From Pseudomonas alloputida (GTDB lineage: Bacteria > Pseudomonadota > Gammaproteobacteria > Pseudomonadales > Pseudomonadaceae), in contig NZ_CP128540.1 in the NCBI RefSeq assembly GCF_021283545.2, positions 1,089,501 through 1,153,500 on the forward strand: 64,000 bases of DNA, given 5' to 3'. This document shows positions 59,684-64,000 of this stretch, one piece after another. Position 1 is the stretch's first letter. Every line of letters begins with the position of its first letter. The notes beneath the pieces were generated by a model. That model made no database searches and had not been told where the DNA came from. It saw only the letters and a program-made list of their open reading frames with translations. The position numbers and the translations under genes were made by a program.

Positions 59684-60040
59684 TGTCTTATTTCCTATGA
59701 AACTTAAATTTTGATGACAGTTACTTTCGCACTTTTTTGTAAGCGAAAGATTACTGGGCTGGGTTGCAGGAAGTAAGAGACGTCGAACGGGTTGTAGCAA
59801 ATCTCGGCTACTGGCCCAGGTCACGAACTGTTGCGACCCATGCAAACACAGTGCAGTGACTCTACGCCAACTCTCGAGCGAAAAACAAGCCCTTGGTCGT
59901 ATGGAAAACTGGCGGTTTGCCGATAACCGACCGATTTGTCGGAAACGGCATGGCGCCTGGCCTGGCGCCATGTTCAAAAGTTATTGGGCAGGTTCGAAAA
60001 CGAATATGTCTATGCTGCCCAAAACCTTCACAAAGCCGTT
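59684..60040. other. 357-bp non-coding region between gcvT and the cold-shock gene
   Basis: Holds the cold-shock leader and promoter, with AT-rich DNA at 59685-59750, and a perfect 9-bp palindrome with a 6-nt loop at 59949-59972 (CATGGCGCC / GGCGCCATG) near the gcvT end. No gene is supported; a T-run for gcvT termination was not seen. Confidence 0.6.
59724..59749 (-). promoter_or_regulatory. Stem-loop in the cold-shock mRNA leader
   Basis: CTTTCGC / GCGAAAG (59724-59730, 59743-59749) enclose an AT-rich 12-nt loop about 40 bases before the start codon. CspA mRNAs are known to fold differently in the cold; a role here is speculative. Confidence 0.35.
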
Positions 60041-61162
60041 TCAGCCACGGTAGTAACGTGGTGTCACGAAAGGCATTTTGCTGACTTTCAAGGCCACCTT
60101 CTTTCCACGCACCACGGCAAACAGTGCGGTGTCGAGTGCAGCATGTTCACTATCGATATAACCCATGGCGACAGGGGCAGCGAGTGTCGGGCCAAAGCCC
60201 CCGCTGCACACTTTACCCACCGGTTTATCGTTTGCGTCGACAATGTCCGCACCTTCACGAACAGGCGTACGCTCCTGCGGCAGCAGGCCGACACGTTTGC
60301 GCGCAACACCATCGCGCACGTGGGCGAAGATCGCCTCGGCACCCGGGAAGCCGGCAGCACGTGCACCGTCGGCACGGCGCACCTTGGAAATTGCCCACAG
60401 CAGGCTGGCTTCGATCGGCGTAGTCTCGCTGTTCATGTCGTGGCCATACAGGCACAGGCCAGCTTCCAGGCGCAGCGAGTCGCGTGCGCCCAAGCCGATC
60501 GGCTGTACTTCCGGCTCGGCCATCAGGCGGCGGGCCAAGGCGTCGGCAGCGTTGACCGGTACCGAGATCTCGTAGCCGTCTTCGCCGGTGTAGCCCGAGC
60601 GGCTGACGAAGCAGTCCACACCCAGCAGTTTTACCCGGCGGAACTGCATGAAGGTCATGCCGGCCACTTCTGGAGCCAGGCGTTCCAGCACCTTGACTGC
60701 AGCCGGGCCTTGCAGGGCGAGCAGGGCACGCTCCTCGAACAGCGGCTGCACCTCGCAACGGCTGCCGATGTGGGTTTGCAGGTGAGCCAGGTCCTGCTCC
60801 TTGCAGGCGGCGTTGACGACCAGGAACAGGGTGTCCTCGCCCAGGTTGGCAACCATCAGGTCGTCGAGAATGCCGCCTTGCTCATTGGTGAACATGGCAT
60901 AGCGCTGCATACCCACTGGCAGGTCGATGATGTCCACCGGTACCAGGCTTTCCAGCGCCTTGGCGGCGTCAGCGCCACGCAGAATGATCTGGCCCATGTG
61001 CGAGACGTCGAACAGGCCGGCCTGCTCGCGGGTGTGCAGGTGTTCCTTGAGCACGCCCAGCGGGTACTGCACCGGCATGTCGTAGCCGGCGAACGGCACC
61101 ATGCGTGCACCCAGTTCCAGATGCAGGGCATGCAGTGGGGTCTTGAGCAGTGTTTCGGACAT
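60041..61162 (-). CDS. gcvT: Glycine cleavage system T protein (aminomethyltransferase)
   Basis: A 373-residue tetrahydrofolate-dependent aminomethyltransferase that releases ammonia and makes methylene-THF from the H-protein-bound glycine residue. Segments include FDVSHMGQIIL (about 51-61), SRSGYTGEDGYEI and LGARDSLRLEAGLCLYGHDM near residue 225. It follows sdaA on the minus strand; with gcvP upstream the three form a glycine/serine catabolic cluster. Confidence 0.95.
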   Translation of the reverse strand: MSETLLKTPLHALHLELGARMVPFAGYDMPVQYPLGVLKEHLHTREQAGLFDVSHMGQIILRGADAAKALESLVPVDIIDLPVGMQRYAMFTNEQGGILDDLMVANLGEDTLFLVVNAACKEQDLAHLQTHIGSRCEVQPLFEERALLALQGPAAVKVLERLAPEVAGMTFMQFRRVKLLGVDCFVSRSGYTGEDGYEISVPVNAADALARRLMAEPEVQPIGLGARDSLRLEAGLCLYGHDMNSETTPIEASLLWAISKVRRADGARAAGFPGAEAIFAHVRDGVARKRVGLLPQERTPVREGADIVDANDKPVGKVCSGGFGPTLAAPVAMGYIDSEHAALDTALFAVVRGKKVALKVSKMPFVTPRYYRG

Positions 61163-61189
61163 CGATGACTCCTTGCTGTCATTGTCGGG

Positions 61190-62566
<1,377 letters not shown>

Positions 62567-62602
62567 GTGGACCTCCTGCCAGGTTGTTGGGTGGACATTG
62601 AG

Positions 62603-62684
62603 CCCTGTAGGCGCGGGTTTACCCGCGAATGCGGAGGTATAGCCACCATCGCATTCGCGGGTAAACCCGCTCCTACACAGAGCC
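62603..62684. repeat. REP pair between gcvP and sdaA
   Basis: GTAGGCGCGGGTTTACCCGC (about 62607-62626) and an inverted TTCGCGGGTAAACCCGCTCC (about 62655-62674). It separates two genes of the same strand, so it may reduce read-through or stabilise the upstream transcript. Confidence 0.85.
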
Positions 62685-62715
62685 CGCCACCCAAGCCAGG
62701 TGGCGGGGAGGGCTA

Positions 62716-64000
<1,285 letters not shown>

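Overview
This window is a stretch of core chromosome from a fluorescent pseudomonad, almost certainly the Pseudomonas putida group. I base this on three things: GC-rich coding sequence with strong third-position bias, P. putida-type REP palindromes (a core of the form GCGGGTnnACCCGC) at gene ends, and a gene order that matches the P. putida chromosome as I remember it (gatCAB / mreBCD / tldD-pmbA / fagA-fumC-orfX-sodA / rpoN-ptsN / lpt-kds / mla / murA-hisGDC / valS-holC-pepA-lptFG / gcvTP-sdaA). I saw no tRNA, rRNA, CRISPR array, insertion sequence or prophage. Identifications rest on recognised motifs and remembered relatives; no database search was possible.

Layout. 1-7.8 kb: an ArsR-type regulator (cut by the window edge), AcpH, the ornithine-lipid pair olsB-olsA, a degenerate acyl-CoA-dehydrogenase-like protein, an auxin-efflux-type carrier, an aromatic amino acid permease, a CaCA antiporter and a small RlpA-like lipoprotein. 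8-16.3 kb: gatCAB (minus strand) diverges from mreBCD-maf-rng (plus strand). 16.4-24.5 kb: yhdP, a nitrilase-family amidase, tldD, yjgA (opposite strand) and pmbA. 24.7-28.5 kb: an iron-sparing operon behind a Fur box that overlaps its promoter (fagA-fumC-orfX-sodA, then a ZIP transporter). 28.6-35.6 kb: a long minus-strand block, kdsD-kdsC-lptC-lptA-lptB-rpoN-hpf-ptsN-rapZ-ptsO, covering Kdo synthesis, LPS export, sigma-54 and the nitrogen PTS. 35.8-43.9 kb: mlaFEDCB, ibaG, murA, hisG, hisD, hisC. 44-50.9 kb: a small accessory-looking group (lipoprotein phosphodiesterase, GntR regulator with an MFS carrier, SnoaL-like protein, GIY-YIG protein), then yejK, HU and rlmF. 51-64 kb: valS, a small acidic protein, holC, pepA, lptFG, an RDD protein, a cold-shock protein, gcvT, sdaA and the C-terminal part of gcvP.

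Themes. The envelope dominates: ornithine lipids, peptidoglycan (murA, mreBCD, rlpA), LPS synthesis and export (kdsCD, lptABC, lptFG) and phospholipid trafficking (mla, yhdP). I found no new multi-gene system. The best leads are in non-coding DNA and start codons: a 157-bp imperfect inverted repeat filling much of the hisG-hisD gap, a 72-nt near-perfect palindrome after the permease gene, probable ATT start codons for mreC and for the CaCA antiporter, a 7-7-7 palindrome beside the mreB promoter, and repeated ATATCG/CGATAT half-sites between arsR and acpH.
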